A stretch of 64,000 nt of DNA. Origin: Phallus indusiatus. Taxonomy: Eukaryota > Basidiomycota > Agaricomycetes > Phallales > Phallaceae. A model generated the notes under the pieces. It saw only the letters and a program-made list of their open reading frames with translations, made no database searches and was not told where the DNA came from. The position numbers and the translations under genes are program-made. The first letter of the stretch is position 1. The number at the start of each line of letters is the position of its first letter. Shown here piece by piece: positions 21,946-35,411 of the stretch. The stretch is from assembly GCA_027605045.1 (NCBI GenBank), contig JAQFWX010000056.1:124001-188000 (forward strand), given 5' to 3'.

Positions 21946-22474
21946 ACGGGCTGGCTTGCCACGATGGAAGCTTAGATCGATAGGATCTTCTTTTTTCTTT
22001 TTTCTTTTCTTTGCTGTTTATGTTTGTCCCTGTTCACGCTCGCGCTCACGGTATTTGTATGTATTTTCTGTCCTTGGACATTTGTACCAACATTTATCTT
22101 TTTTACATCACCCGCCCTCTATTCTCCCTGCATTTCTCTGTATTCCCCCTCCCCCCTCACGTTTCTCTCTGTATATTTCATTATTTTCCATCATTTGATC
22201 ACGATCCTTCATTTTTCTTATTTCATGTGTTTTGCTTTGTCTAGTAGGGAATGCCAGGAGGGTGTATGAATGCAACTATCGGTTGAACAAATATTGTGTC
22301 TCTCCAAAACTTATTTTGTAATATTGTTATGGTCTCGGAATAGAGGAAACTTACTAGCATTTAACTTATCTTTTAATTTTGTTTGGAAGTGACCCTGTTA
22401 TGCCCCTCCAGCGTGCATCCAGCCTCACCTAGGCGCTAATGTTTCAAAATTTCAAACTCAGCAAACATTGAACC
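21946..22474. other. 3' UTR and promoter between HMG gene and BUB3
   Basis: A T/C-rich 3' flank (about 21980-22250) is followed by mixed sequence leading to the BUB3 start. Open frames in the T-rich part arise from base bias and are not called. Confidence 0.5.
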
Positions 22475-23887
22475 ATGGATCAAAAAGGTGAAAATCCGCT
22501 CCAACATTTCTCAAATTTATGTTCATTGATATTCTACACATGTCTCAGAGTTAGAATTATCATCCCCACCCTTTGACAGCATATCGTCATTGGATTTTTC
22601 ACCAACTTCGTCGAATCACCTTCTTGTCGCGTCGTGGGATACGGTACGCGTGTTTCAAGGTGTCCGCAGTGATAAAATCTAATTTTAATATCTTCGTAGT
22701 CTCTTAGGTTGTATGACATTGCTTCAAATACGCAAAAATCGAAGTTTGATCATAAAGCAGCCGTACTTGACTGCACCTTCTCCGATGGAAACCACGCGTT
22801 CAGCGGAGGTTTGGACACGTGGGTTCGAGAGTACGTTCTGAATTTACTTTATAGGCGGACAATAAGAGCCAAGATTTATTTAGGTTTGATCTCGAAACTC
22901 AGTCGACGAACCACCTCGGTCAACACGACGAATCGATCTCACAAGTAGCTTATTCGCATACGACAAGTGAAATCTTTTTTTCGTTGCCTGTGGCGTAGTG
23001 TCTACGTGTTTTTGATATATTATCTGTTTAGATAACCTAATTACGGGTTCGTTTGATCGTACGATTCGGACGTGGGATCCAAGGTCACCAACTCCTTGCA
23101 CTGGAAAGCATACTTTGCCGGAGCGGGTATATCAAATGGCGCTGGCCGGGACAAACCTCGTCGTAGGCATGGCAGGAAGACAGTTCCATATATTTGACGT
23201 TAGGAAGATCCGAGACGGTGAAGAACCAATTCAAAAAAGGGAAAGTAGTCTCAAGTATATGACTCGTGCTTTGGCATGCATGTCGGATGGACAAGGTTTA
23301 ATTTATATGTTTTTATCACAAAGTCCCCACGATTAACGTATTATAAATTTCATTCAGGATATGCAACAGGATCCGTAGAAGGTCGGATTGCTGTTGAATA
23401 TTTTGATCCTTCTCCAGATGCACAAGCTAAAAAATATGCCTTCAAATGTCATCGTCAAACCGTCGGTGGCGAAGATCACGTATGGCCTGTCAACGCACTA
23501 GCTTTTCATCCTGTGTTCGCACACTACTTCTCTAATTTATCACGGATTAAATTCACTGATTGTTATCATAGTCACGGAACGTTCGCTTCTGCCGGCGGAG
23601 ACGGAACTGTATCAATTTGGGACCATTCAGCTAAAAAACGCCTTAAACAATACCCAAAGTATTCACTAGGTGTCCAGGATATTGTTTTCAGTCATGACGG
23701 CTCACGACTCGCCATCGCGGTCAGCTATGGGTGGGAAAACGGTGCAGAACAAGCGGCAAAAAGCGTTGGGACGGCCCAAGTCTTCATCAGAGAGATGGGC
23801 GATGAAGTTAAGGTATGGATATATATTTTGCCTTGAAATAGCTCATTTCTAATTTTTTATTTGTATCAGCAAAAATCCAAGCCTTAG
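22475..23887 (+). CDS. BUB3: Spindle checkpoint WD40 protein Bub3
   Basis: Exons begin with a 13-nt first exon (22475-22487, MDQK plus one base), then 22555-22643 and 22700 onward, with further junctions near 22831, 22970, 23295, 23518 and 23815, ending KQKSKP at 23887. The protein starts MDQKELSSPPFDSISSLDFS, which is the Bub3 signature N-terminus. WD40 blades follow: LLVASWDTSLRLYDI, FSGGLDTWVREFDL, LITGSFDRTIRTWDP, FASAGGDGTVSIWD. The conserved GRIAVEYFDPSP with the following KCHR is diagnostic for Bub3, as is the loop with VWPVNALAFHPV. Bub3 binds MELT repeats and carries Bub1/BubR1 (Mad3) to kinetochores in the mitotic checkpoint. It is about 340 aa, the usual size. It shows no sign of damage. 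Confidence 0.92.
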
Positions 23888-26800
23888 TATAAAGATCAAT
23901 GTAATATCACCTGTTTTGACCATGTTAATGCAAGCATTGTAATCCTCTTTGGCGAAGTATCATCAAGAACATCCTTTTCTTAAGTTTAGATGAAATTATT
24001 TTCGCCACTGCCAATTTCTTGTGGGTCCTAATTTGATTTGGACCGATTGTATGGTTTTCTTTTGTTTGATATTATCTACATAATTTCTGATCCCACGCTT
24101 TAAATCAGTTAACTCGGTGGCTGTCGGAACCGAACTAGCTCATGACTCAACATCGGATTCTTGAAAAGCTATGTGCCTATTGCATTTTTATAGTCATTAC
24201 GAGATCTTGGAGTTCGGACAGAAGATCATTCGCTAGCATATAGAATTAAGACAATAGATATGCATGCAGCGGTCTATATTGTGCGAACCATTATTTCCCT
24301 TTGCCAATTAAGTAACGACGTTTTGCGTTCCGTTTGCTAATTATACCATTCATTCGATCAATCAGACATTTACTTCTGTTCGGGAGTTATGAAGATAGTC
24401 TTGGTCTCCGCCGCCTTCACGGCTCTACCAGCTATGCTATTGTCTCCTTTTCCTTTTTAAGCACTCATTAATAAACATTTTTCATTTTCATCTTTCAATG
24501 CCAAGTGGTGGTACAATCGTAAAGGAATTAGTGGTCGGTCTGCCGCCGCCACCACAGGGCTCTAATCCCGCCACTCTCACACTGCCAACCCGCCATCGAA
24601 TTCTGGCGCTTGATCGTGATCCCGCCCTGGGGCGGTTTGGGAAGTCCGTCGTTGTTTTTAGAAACAATAGACACATTTTTGACTTGAAACTATCGACTAT
24701 CGCTAATAGGATCTTTCGTGCCGGTACCCATGTGGGTAAATGTGCTTCATCAAAGGTATATTAGTATACGGGAATATCTGTCTACCGTTCGCGCCCACAC
24801 CGCCATTACATCCCGACCCATACCGCGGAGTCGCTGGATCTGGATCTGGATCTGCTATATGGAGGGAAATGTATTGATATCGTGAATCTATGTCGCTCGC
24901 CGAAATTGGGCTCGGACACTTGCCACATCGAGAAGCTCAGCCTGAGTAATTCCAATCGATCTTTGTTCGCTTTTTTTGGCTTGAGAGTTTTCTGTTTAAA
25001 TGGCCAATCTAACGCTGGCATTAATGGTATTTTATATATTGTCTGAGCTTCTAATAATAACTTAAAAAACAAAACCAATCTGTAATAGATTTGGAGTGCG
25101 AATCTCGGAGTGGACATCATTGGTGTTTTACTGTGTGTCGCAGCGAGTCTCGTAAGAATCGAAATTCTTAAGCGTTTCTCCATGAATAATCCTTTCGAAT
25201 GAAGAGTCTTTATGGGTGGTTGCCAATCGTCATATTCGATTTCATTACGCTTTCTTTTCAAGGTCGTCAATTTTATTTTCAAATCAGCCAGATTTGTTTT
25301 AGGATTATGCATGGCAACTTAGGGTCTTTTTTAGCCAAATTCATCGACGAAACATTGTTACTCAGTACAGCAAGTATGTACGTGGTTATTGCAATTTTCA
25401 AAAATATATTTAATGTCGGCATATTATTTATACTTCATCCAAGCAGGCATTGTCCAAGTGGGCTTGAATATTCATATCACAATGATTCGTGTCTGGATCT
25501 CGATGTCAAAATTTCACTGTAAGGAAATACCACGTTCCCATTAATCGAGCCGTGTACTGAGACATTCTCCACGTACCTTTGGCAAAGTGGCCAAAGAACA
25601 CTCGGATTGATCTCGCCATTTAACTTGAAGCAAAAACGGCCGGCATAGGCTTAAAAAGCCACCATGATCACGTACAGCTCCATGATATGTCATAGATGCG
25701 CCCCTTGTATCTTTTTGAATATATTTGAGCTTTGTTCATTCTTGTCTCGTTTTTGAGGTGGCGCCAGCCTGAGTGGCATGTCCCCAGGACAATCTCTTCA
25801 GTTAGACAAACGCAGCCAACTATGGCCAATTTTTTCCTTTGCAGTTGAACAGCTAATCCCGCTTCCGAGCGATTATAAATTCCTGAAAGCTGATACATGT
25901 TAACTGGAAGAGCATCTGCAGGAGGCGGTCATTGTCGTATATGATACATTATACTTCATGATTGGGTTACTTTGGGTTATTAATTATCTCTGCATTGATA
26001 CATGTTTGCGATTATCTCATACTATACTGTTTGATGTACCCCAAACGGATTTGAACAAACCTGTTTCGCGACCTAGTTGCACCGCCTTGCCAGTCAACTG
26101 AGTTCTTCTCCTGGACACGCCAGATCGCAATAGCAATCTCAATAACTCCAAGCATTCCCATGAAAAAAGAAGAAATGCTCAGTTGTATAAAATCAATTCG
26201 TGCTGAGCAGAGAGGCCCTGTACCAGTACCTTGTGATTGCGAACAGTGCAAGGTAAGGGGAAAAGATAGAACTAATACATGTTATTGCAATCATGGTTCT
26301 CTAACTGAGAAAGAAGGCTTTCATCGCGTGATATTAAGTTGTTATTTGAGCTCAACAGTAACGCGGATCCTTCCTGCCAGGAGATACGTTTTAAATTACT
26401 AGCAACATCTCGTCAATGTCAGTATTTCAGCTGCCTAATAGTGCAAGCTGTTTCCAGGCAGCAGGATTGTTGATCGCATGCTAAGAAAAGCTCGGACGCC
26501 AATCTGTAATCACTCTTATGATTTAGAGTTCGTCCTATTGAAAATATGACAACCCAAGTCCGCCTATCGGAAGAATAATATGTATCATCCCAACAATGTC
26601 CATGTTGTATAACTGGGATGCTTAGGGGTCTGAGCTTCTGAAATCATCATAGTAACGCATTTGTGGATCGGGGTTTTGTCAAAAATCGCCACGAAGGTTG
26701 TCTCATTCCACACAATTATTTCGCACGTTGGAAGCCTTGTGAGATCAACTGGAGGGGATCACTAATTAAATCACCATGTATGTGAAAAGTAACCGATCGT

Positions 26801-29800
26801 CATGAATTACAGGATTGTTCACGTCTCATTTCAAAATCGGATCAAACGCGACTTTAGTGACATTGTAAATCAAGGAATACTCAATTTCCAATAAAAGATA
26901 CCACATTAATCGCGATGTTCATGGATTGTAATGAGAAGTCAAAACTACGACAGATCTTGAGTTCATTGGTGACAATATCAAAGTCTCAGTCATCCAGAAC
27001 CCTAACTAAGCACCATTTCCGTTGTTTTAACGGAAAAGTTTCGTTAGCCAGGATTTTGAAAAGCTCGGCATATATTTGGCACGCTTTGGAATGATTCTAT
27101 TGCAAAGACAGAAATCAATCTGTTTCAAAACTAGACGAGGTCAAGTTTTCCCACCGACATAGAATCATAATAACTTGTTCGATATCAACATAAGAAGGAT
27201 GATTGATAATTTTTGCGGAGAATTCTTAAAGGCGCGAACCGAATGGACGGTGGATCCTAGTGGATCGTGATTTCTCGAAAAAGTCAAAGCTTCTGCTGTA
27301 GAATTTCCCCGAGTCCTAGTCCCATCCATATTGGGTAATTGTGGCTGAACAACCAAGTATGTTCTGGGTCATCTTCGGATACTTCCAGTGCCAGTGCAAA
27401 GACTCATTAGTAACTTTCAATTGATAAACGAGATGACCTAATGTGAAGCGGTCCATAGTATGGAGAGCTTTGGGACATAATACGCTAGCATAAAAATGAA
27501 ATCTATGAAGGTTTGTTCGGTGAGGATATTCACTATCAATGGGGCCAGTCATCCTATTCAGCGTAGTGCTCAAGAACCTCGATTCCTAATTCACAGATAA
27601 AGTCAACATTTTTGTAAGCGCAAATCTCATTTAAGCTCTTTGACTTTTCACGCAAATCTCAGGTACTCAAATGAAGTTTTTATCATGATCTTCTGGTGAA
27701 AGGGAAACTACATCCCTTTTTCTCTATCTGAAATGGAATTAATAGAGGAAATGAACATTCGTGTGTTGACGTCCTCTGTAATTTGCAATTCCATTTACAA
27801 AAGTTTCACGCTAAGATTAGATTTGCAATTCTCAAAAAACAAACCAGGTAGGTGGCGCAGAGTTGCTGCAGGACTATCCGCTGCTTTGTCACAATCCTAG
27901 GATTCCCACGACTTCTGTACCACAACTGATCCCATGTGGTGACATGATTGCATGCGCACAGCAACCAGTGTTTGTCTTCTTCTACCAATGATCTTTTCAC
28001 TATTTTATACAACATTGGGTACTCTTCTCTTTATCTTCGGCCTTTTCTCAACTCAAGTCTCTAGCATAAAAACAAACTCATACTTCCCACAAAATGTCGA
28101 CATTTCAAGGCACCATCACGGAATGTACTCCACGCGCGTGCATCTGATTTCTAGGTTTCATAATTACCGTCAAAGAAGAAGCAAGAAGGAATGGACGGAT
28201 CGGCACTTTTTGTTCGTCTTACATGGAAAGTTTTATCTTCCCAATTGAATTGGGTGATGACAGCGCTGTCAAATCAAGCGCAAACCGCAAATCCGGATGT
28301 TGTTACCAATTACCTCGCTTCTAATCACATACCCTTTTTTACTTGATTATTTTCTTCAATCAAGGCACGGCACCCTAGTGAATGTTTCATTCTATTCAGT
28401 ATTCTTCCCTTAAATAAATATATAGCTAGGGATACAGATGTCACAGAGAGATTATCAACGATGAGGCCAATCGGGCACGGTATACCGCGCATTTGTCTTT
28501 GTGAGATCTGTAAATTTGCTTCCGGTCATTTGAACTAGTGATTTAGGGCCTGCTAGATTTAAGGGGTTTGTTTGAAATTTTCTTTCAGCTTCACAAGAAC
28601 GCCGTTTTTTCGGTTTGGAATGTCGCGCCACGAAGCTGCTAGCTAAGCAATTTCTTCAGGAGGATCAAGCGAGGTGGTTAAGGACCCTCAATTCATGACT
28701 TGAATGGCCGAGGATCCGGAACATCTAAAGTGGAGTGAATTTAATAGCAATTCGGAAGAACTAGGTCCATTACAATTAGATGGGTGTCCAGTGCCATGAA
28801 CGGGGCATGTTGTTATTGGCTTATATCGTCTATTCATCAGGTTTTACATCTTACTAGCAAAGTTGCATGGCGCCAGTGACATTGTTTCGGGCATTTAGCT
28901 CCAGATGTCGATGCTATGAAAATCTAGAATTGGACATTATCCTTTCCAAGATGAGGATGTGTCTTTGATAATTTGGGGTCTATAACGACACATTTCGCGC
29001 TACTCCTGCTAAAGAGCAATGAATATTCTTGTGTAGTAACCTAATTACGATTAAAAGCCAGTGAGAAACATAATTTGCTGTTAGAGTTAAAGGTCTAGAC
29101 CTCACGGCCGTCGTTTCCCCTCAAAACTAAACCAGGATGGGGTTCCAGATTCGCCAATAAGATCCGAAAGAATATGCTAGTATGACCTTCGAGGCATCAT
29201 TGTGTCAAAAACACTGGAAGTCCACCATAACAGGAACGTTTGGGAATGCGTTTACTTTTGGGTTAGTCTGAGAGAAACTATGGAAGTCCCCTAATTCTCC
29301 TAATTTGGAGCAAAAATTAAAGCACACGACTCGGTCCGAAATGAACCTAAGGCCAGAACGACAGTTCCGTAGAGTCTTATCCACACAAAAACAACCCTTA
29401 CGCTCAAATTGGATGATGAATGGGGAATTATTCAAATGTGAGATTCTTTTTAAAATGCAGGGTGCTCACCTGAACAAAGAAGTACACCCGGAGCTTTTTT
29501 AGTGTTTTATTTTTAGAGTGCTTATACCGTAACGATTTTGTTTTATTTGATTTCTTGCCGAGGGCTTCGTGGCGCAGCAGCGTCTTCCAAGAATTTGGCT
29601 GGGATACATTTGACTTTTCTAAACGAAATGGTCTGAACCTGCCTTGTTAGTGGAAGAAATATTGATTCAAAACAAGTATGGCGCACACACATGACCCACA
29701 GTGAGCGTCGCACGTGCCATCACATGGAGCCATGGCTTGCAGCTGGCCATCTCAGCATTAACAAATCTTCCTCGCTTCACTACGCTATAGGATGCTAAGT

Positions 29801-32800
29801 ATATTTTTTTTGACTCGCGAGACCGGGATATCTTTCTGGGCATCGTTCAGCTGCCAAAATGCCAGGACGATGATGGCATCTGGTTGTGGAACAGATATAT
29901 ATTCTAGCGCAGCGCCCCTCCTTGAACTAGCATATATCTATTTTGAGTTAAGAAAACACGGGATAGTTCAGACGATCATATCTTGTTATAATAACATCAC
30001 TCGTTTTGAAATATCCTGATCTCTTGCTAATTGTACGTGGGCGCTTGGGATTCTATTGCCCGTCATCCCATCTACGGGCACATGGGAAATTGGAAATTAG
30101 TACGAAAGCGCAGATCAAAACAAGTTCTTTTTAGCTAGAGACTCAATAGGTTGAGGTTCTCCCTGGAAGAATATTGCCAATGCAATCTTCTTCAGCTACT
30201 AGGCCGGTCATGGCAAAAGGCATCATATGCTATGATGATGATTCATATGGACGAGGACACTCCGGAAGACACCCTATCAACAAAACCAGCGTTCTATTCC
30301 CGATAATAGGCCATACAATTCTCACGTCGATCTACGGCAGTGTCCATTCTTACGGAGAGCTTTGCACATGCAACCCTATCAATCAAACGTTCATGGGGCC
30401 TTACATGGGCCATCTGCATGTGATTTCTATCGTTTGGTTGCTTAGGGGAGGGATCGGAGTCCAATAATGATCAAGCCTTCACAGGCCTTCACCTTCGGGC
30501 TCGGTGTCTTTTCATGAAGGGGAGTATTATTAAGGGACCCAACAAAGCTTTTTGATAAGGATTACACTGCCGAGAAAAATCAAGATATCGATCCTTTGAT
30601 TCGTCGAAGGGGGCAGTTGCGCACCGGAAAAATCTGAGCTGGTTACTTTGGTCTGAGAGTAAATAAATATGTTGTATTATAGAACGTTAGTCAAACGAGA
30701 CTCGGGAAAAACAGATTACATAGTTCAATTGACGATGATTTTATCCGATATCGCTGTGTTCAGTAATAATTTGAATAGCTGGTCTTGCTACTAATTCAAG
30801 CCTCTTCCAGAAGCTTTCGACGAATTCAAAGGCTGCTAGTTGATTCATTCGAGATTACTTTAACAGAAAGACTCCTTCGGGATTCATTGAGCTTAAAAGT
30901 TTTGAATCGTATCATGATCCATATTGCAAACTTAACCGTGTTGGGACGCGTGACGCTTGTTAGCTTCATCTGGTCCGACCGGCAGCTGGCAGTTGGCAGG
31001 CGCAAAACGCTTTCCAATCGCAGATTTTTGAACACATATGTAGATGGCTGCCCAATTCGAGTGCTCAGGGAAGCTGCACTGGTGGCTACGTCTGCGCATC
31101 GGATCATAAATAAGAGTCATATTGTCCTATAATTAATCGATATTTATAGACCAAGTATCAAACACTAACTGTCATCCTTAGTAGCGTCATAGTCTCAATT
31201 TCGGACCGCAAGATTTTTTTTGATCGTGAATTTGAAACTTGAAATGTGTGGGCGCGGTGATGCATGCACACAGTAAAAACCGAATTTTGGAAGTTTTCTC
31301 CCCACTGCAAATCGTTGTTGCACTTGAAAATATGCGTAACCACAGTCTTGTGAGCTTGATATAACTGCATTAGGTTCTCATTATGATTCGTTCGTCACAT
31401 TTTTTTTGGGTCAAAAATATGTTTTCTCAATGGTAACAAAATAACGTGCCTGGATAATTAGATTCTGGTTCCGACTGGTAATGCTTTGAATATGGTGCCA
31501 AACAATAAACTGGCATGGGGCTGTCTCCGAGTTTCGACGAGATAATCAGGTGGTGTGGTTTGACACGGACTTTCGGAACATTATCCGTACTGTTCGATGG
31601 TAACCAACGGAACCAATTTTTGCCAAGAATAGGCGAAGCTATAGCTGTGCAGACGGACCGTTAGGAAAAAAATATCGACTATACATAAAGGGAGTGGATT
31701 TTTCACCGATATGATATGATATGATACATCCCGATAAGCAACGTTTGTAAATTAAAGGCAGGGTCGATAAACTAAATCGGGTTGGTGGACGAAGGTGAGA
31801 TTTCAAAGGCTGAAACCAGTGTCGATGAACATTGTTGGAGCACAATGAATCACATGAAAATAGCGAACACTTCGGAAATGAAAGCACCTGAATCCGTAGT
31901 TTCATGACCACGCGAAAAAAAAAGAGCCGCACCACTGGCAGCACGGAGCAAAACAGAACAAAAAACAATTGCGGTTAGTTGTTCTGGTACTATAGTTGAG
32001 GTGGCCAACAAATGAGATCGTGTAAGATTTCGCGTAAAAGGCTATACTTTTCATGAAGATTTGTTGAAGACTTCGTGGCGCGGAGAGTGCCGGTGCCACG
32101 TTGACAGTTATGAGGTCCTCCTGGGATAAGTATCGTATCAGCAGGTAATCATCCGTGATCATAAGACGTTGGGACAATTATGCGAGTCTTCGGTATAGCT
32201 TGGACACCGGAAATGATGATCATATTGGAGAGTGCATCGATGGTATGCGAAACACCCAGCCGGCAGGAGTGGCATGTACATTTTCCTTGTGAAACGAGAA
32301 GCCATGTTTTAATATAAAAAGGAAATATAATTCTCTCCAGCCTCGTGTCCTGCAGACGGACGGGTATATTATATGGTATATGACCACGATGTTTACTTTG
32401 ACAGGGTTGGCGGTGAGAGCGAGAATATACACAGACAAATAAATAAATAGACGAAACGAGCCTCGAGGATGTTTACTATGTACCTGTGCTTCCCTTTTCC
32501 CGATAGAATTGACGGCAGGCTGGGGCAGTGGACACGAGGCAGGACGGTGAGCAAGTCATCTCGTGTCCGGTAGTACTTGCTGTGAGACGCGAGCCAGAGT
32601 GCTCCCACCCGCCAATATTGAATCATATTTTTTGCGCCCTTGCCAGCTGAGATAAGCGAGAGGTATCCTGGGATACACTAATAGTAGCTTGATTACGTGA
32701 TGCATTACATAGTAGGCGTATTGAAAGGCCGTGTTCCGGGAAACGTCGACGAGATCGGAGATCTTCGGTCGCTTAACGTCGAACGCAGAGCGTGTGCGCA

Positions 32801-33041
32801 AAAAGAGTCATCGACGAATTCCAACTCCGCCTGGTTCTCACAAATATTATAAAGAATGCCAAAGGGACGCCCTTTGTGTACCCTTCTCGCCCCTCCTCCC
32901 CTCCTTTTTTACCGGACTTCTTCTCCTCGCCGGACGTCGTATTATCGTCTAGTTTGTCAGTGTACGTTGGAACCAAGGCCGCCTCGAGTTTTCCCGGTCA
33001 AATTTGCGTGTTTTTGGTGAATAAAGAATAAGCAGAAAACT
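23888..33041. other. 9.1-kb region with no recognised gene
   Basis: I read both strands and found only short frames without known domains. The longest are 24806-25312 (-), 30174-30467 (+) and 31639-31968 (-). The frame at 26012-26251 (-) has one hydrophobic segment (FIQLSISSFFMGMLGVIEIA) and could be an exon of something, but neither flank extends it. A short GATAT repeat lies at about 31709-31728. No transposase, reverse transcriptase, terminal repeat, tRNA or rRNA was seen. The last 0.3 kb, pyrimidine-rich, is likely the promoter of the second HMG-box gene. The rest may be old decayed transposon, regulatory DNA or a non-coding RNA. Confidence 0.4.
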
Positions 33042-35411
33042 ATGCCTCCAGTTCGCACTGACAGTTTGAACTCCGCTGCCCCAAATGGTACGCCCAAAAA
33101 AAGGATTAACAAATTATAATAGAAACTTGTTTTTTTTTTATTGACATGTTTTTGTGTTTTTACTCGTAGATTTGCCTTACCTGATACCATCGCGTGGAAT
33201 TACTTTTGCGCCAAATATCGCCGCAGAAACATACAATGATCCTCCAGAGTTAATCGTCCCACCAGAATCCACGCTCTTCCCATCCTTGAACATGTCGTCC
33301 AACGAGGCTCCTACTACCGTCTGTCGCAAATCATCGCATTCCAAGAAGCGTCCAGACGACTGGATTCCACGTCCTCCCAATGCTTTCATTCTCTTCAGAT
33401 CAGAGGTACGTGTATTGTGCACCATCACTGAGAGCGCGCAGAAGGTTATATCAGAAAGCTGTTCTAGTTCATTAAAAGCCAACATGTCCCCGGCGACGTA
33501 GAAGCTAATCACGGCAATCTCTCAAAGAGTATGTTTTTTCCTCTTTGAGCCTCTGCGTGCGTGTGCGTGCGCGCGCGTGCAATTTGATGACATCCACATG
33601 CTTATCCTTTCTTTTTCTTTTTGGGCACATTGATTACCCTAGTTATTGGACTTTGCTGGCGCAACCTTCCTTTTTCAGAACGGGACGTTTGGGAATGCAA
33701 AGCAAGAATCGCGATGGCTGAACATAAAGCAAAATACCCCAACTATCGATTCCGTCCAACCCACAAAGACAGAGAGCCGAGTCATAGACGACGAATTAAA
33801 GAACCTCCACCGCCTCCAGACGAGCAGCGGTGTGCAGAAATAGCCAATCTTCTTGTCAGCGGCATGAAGGGAGAAGTATTGGCTAATAAAGTGAGGGAGT
33901 TGGATGCTATTAGGCCTCAAGATAGAATGCGTATGCGGTTCGACGAGCCCGTCACCCCGTCCACCAATGCATTCGGTACCGATAGGGCTAGCTCTCCCGA
34001 TAAGGTTGAAGAACAACCCGCCCAGGATGAAGGGGTGAAAGAGTCGGTCAAGGAAAAACGCCGTAGGTCGTCAAGTGCGCCTGTGCCGGACGCGACGGCG
34101 GTGGTAGTAGCGGTAGCGGCGGGCGATAGAAATGACAATAATAATAACAATAATAGTGAGGATACCAAGTTTATACCACACACACCTGGGAGGCAGTCTC
34201 GCAGGCCTAGAACAATCAGCTCCACACCGTCCAGAAATCGCGCCGCTAGCTCCTCCCCCGTGAAGAGAAGTGCCCACCGGATCAGAGGCTACTCGCTCCG
34301 TATTGAGACGGTCAAGGAGGGCGATACGGCGGGACAAGCGGACGAGGACGTCGGTCTTCCCCAACAAGCGTTCGTGAGCGTGTTTAGGACCAGCAAGGAT
34401 AAATCGGAACGTCCACCACTACCTCTTTCACTTTCCATCAAAGAAGCCGAGGTTGATGACGGCGATGACGACAACCATCCTTCCCAACCCAAAGCTAGTG
34501 ACGATAGCAGCAGATCCGGCGGCGAAGACTCTCAGCAAACTCAAGAGAATGCGACGACGATTGCCACGGCCGACCAGCTCGGCATACTCTCTCCTCCTTT
34601 CACTCCATCCGGCGACGAAGTGTTTTCATCCGCTACCAGTGCTGACACGTATAGTTGGATTGAGCTCGAACAACAACAGCAAAATAGCGGGTGGACACCA
34701 AATACACCCCCTACGTCTGGGCAACAAACGTCCCCTTGGACGCCTCATACTCCCAATCTTCAGGACTTGTCTCTTAACAGTCCAAATTCCAACTCTCCGT
34801 TCATGCCTACTGAGCAAGTATACATGCCTTACCCTGCACCTCTCACACCCGTGGAAAGATACGCTCCTGCCCAATACGCTCCTCCGCAGTCGCCCTATCC
34901 ACCTTCGACGCCTATCTCTCCAGAGTTTGCGGCGGCAGCGACTGCTCCGACGATACCGACGACTGCAACACACGCGCCTATACCTCGGCAACCGTACATC
35001 GACATACCGACTCTGACAGGCGATTTCTTCAGCGAAGATCTGCTCCAAGAGCACATGTACAACTACGCAGCTGAATACGGGAGCGGAGAGCTCGATTCTG
35101 CTGCAGATGCCTACGGAAACAATAATCCTTCAGTATATGACTCCGGCGAAAGCCTTCTGCTATATCCGCCTGATGTCGAAGACAGTCTGCGCGCGGCGGA
35201 TTTGCATCTTTACCGACCCTCGGCTGTTCTCACTAATACCCACCCCTCGCACAATCACACCGCGCATCAAATCATGACCTTATCTGTCGATAATAACAAT
35301 CATCATCATCATCACCACCATCACCATCACCACAATCCTATAGATCTGGATATCAAAAATCGCCCGCTGGGTAACGACACAGGTGCGCAACCTCTACTCG
35401 TTGCGTATTGA
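33042..35411 (+). CDS. HMG-box transcription factor 2
   Basis: Four exons join to about 700 aa: 33042-33087, from the acceptor before DLPYLIPSRG to SE, a third of about 20 codons, and the large fourth from about 33643. The HMG box runs from WIPRPPNAFILFRSEF (near residue 80) through ANHGNLSKIIGLCWRNL to YPNYRFRPTHKDRE. This is followed by a basidiomycete-specific block with CAEIANLLVSGMKG and then RRRSSSAPVPD, a combination I know from conserved agaricomycete HMG regulators. The C-terminal 400 residues are low-complexity with Asn, Gln and Pro tracts and an uninterrupted run of His near the end (encoded about 35298-35332). It probably binds DNA as a transcription regulator in the nucleus. Exon 1 and its phase-1 intron mirror those of HMG gene 1, which suggests the two are related. 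Confidence 0.85.

Noticed and set aside
21956..22269. Overlapping hydrophobic frames after the first HMG gene
   Set aside because: They arise from T/C-rich 3' flank, appear in all three frames and show no motif.
24488..24676. Minus-strand frame rich in Gly and Arg near a GCC-rich patch
   Set aside because: It has no domain, its codon pattern follows base composition, and it is overlapped by an equally open frame on the other strand.
26012..26251. Minus-strand hydrophobic frame that looked like a membrane exon
   Set aside because: No flanking exon could be joined with good splice sites, and no family is recognised.
34453..35054. Long Arg- and Leu-rich frames on both strands inside the second HMG gene
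   Set aside because: They are shadows of the low-complexity coding sequence of that gene.
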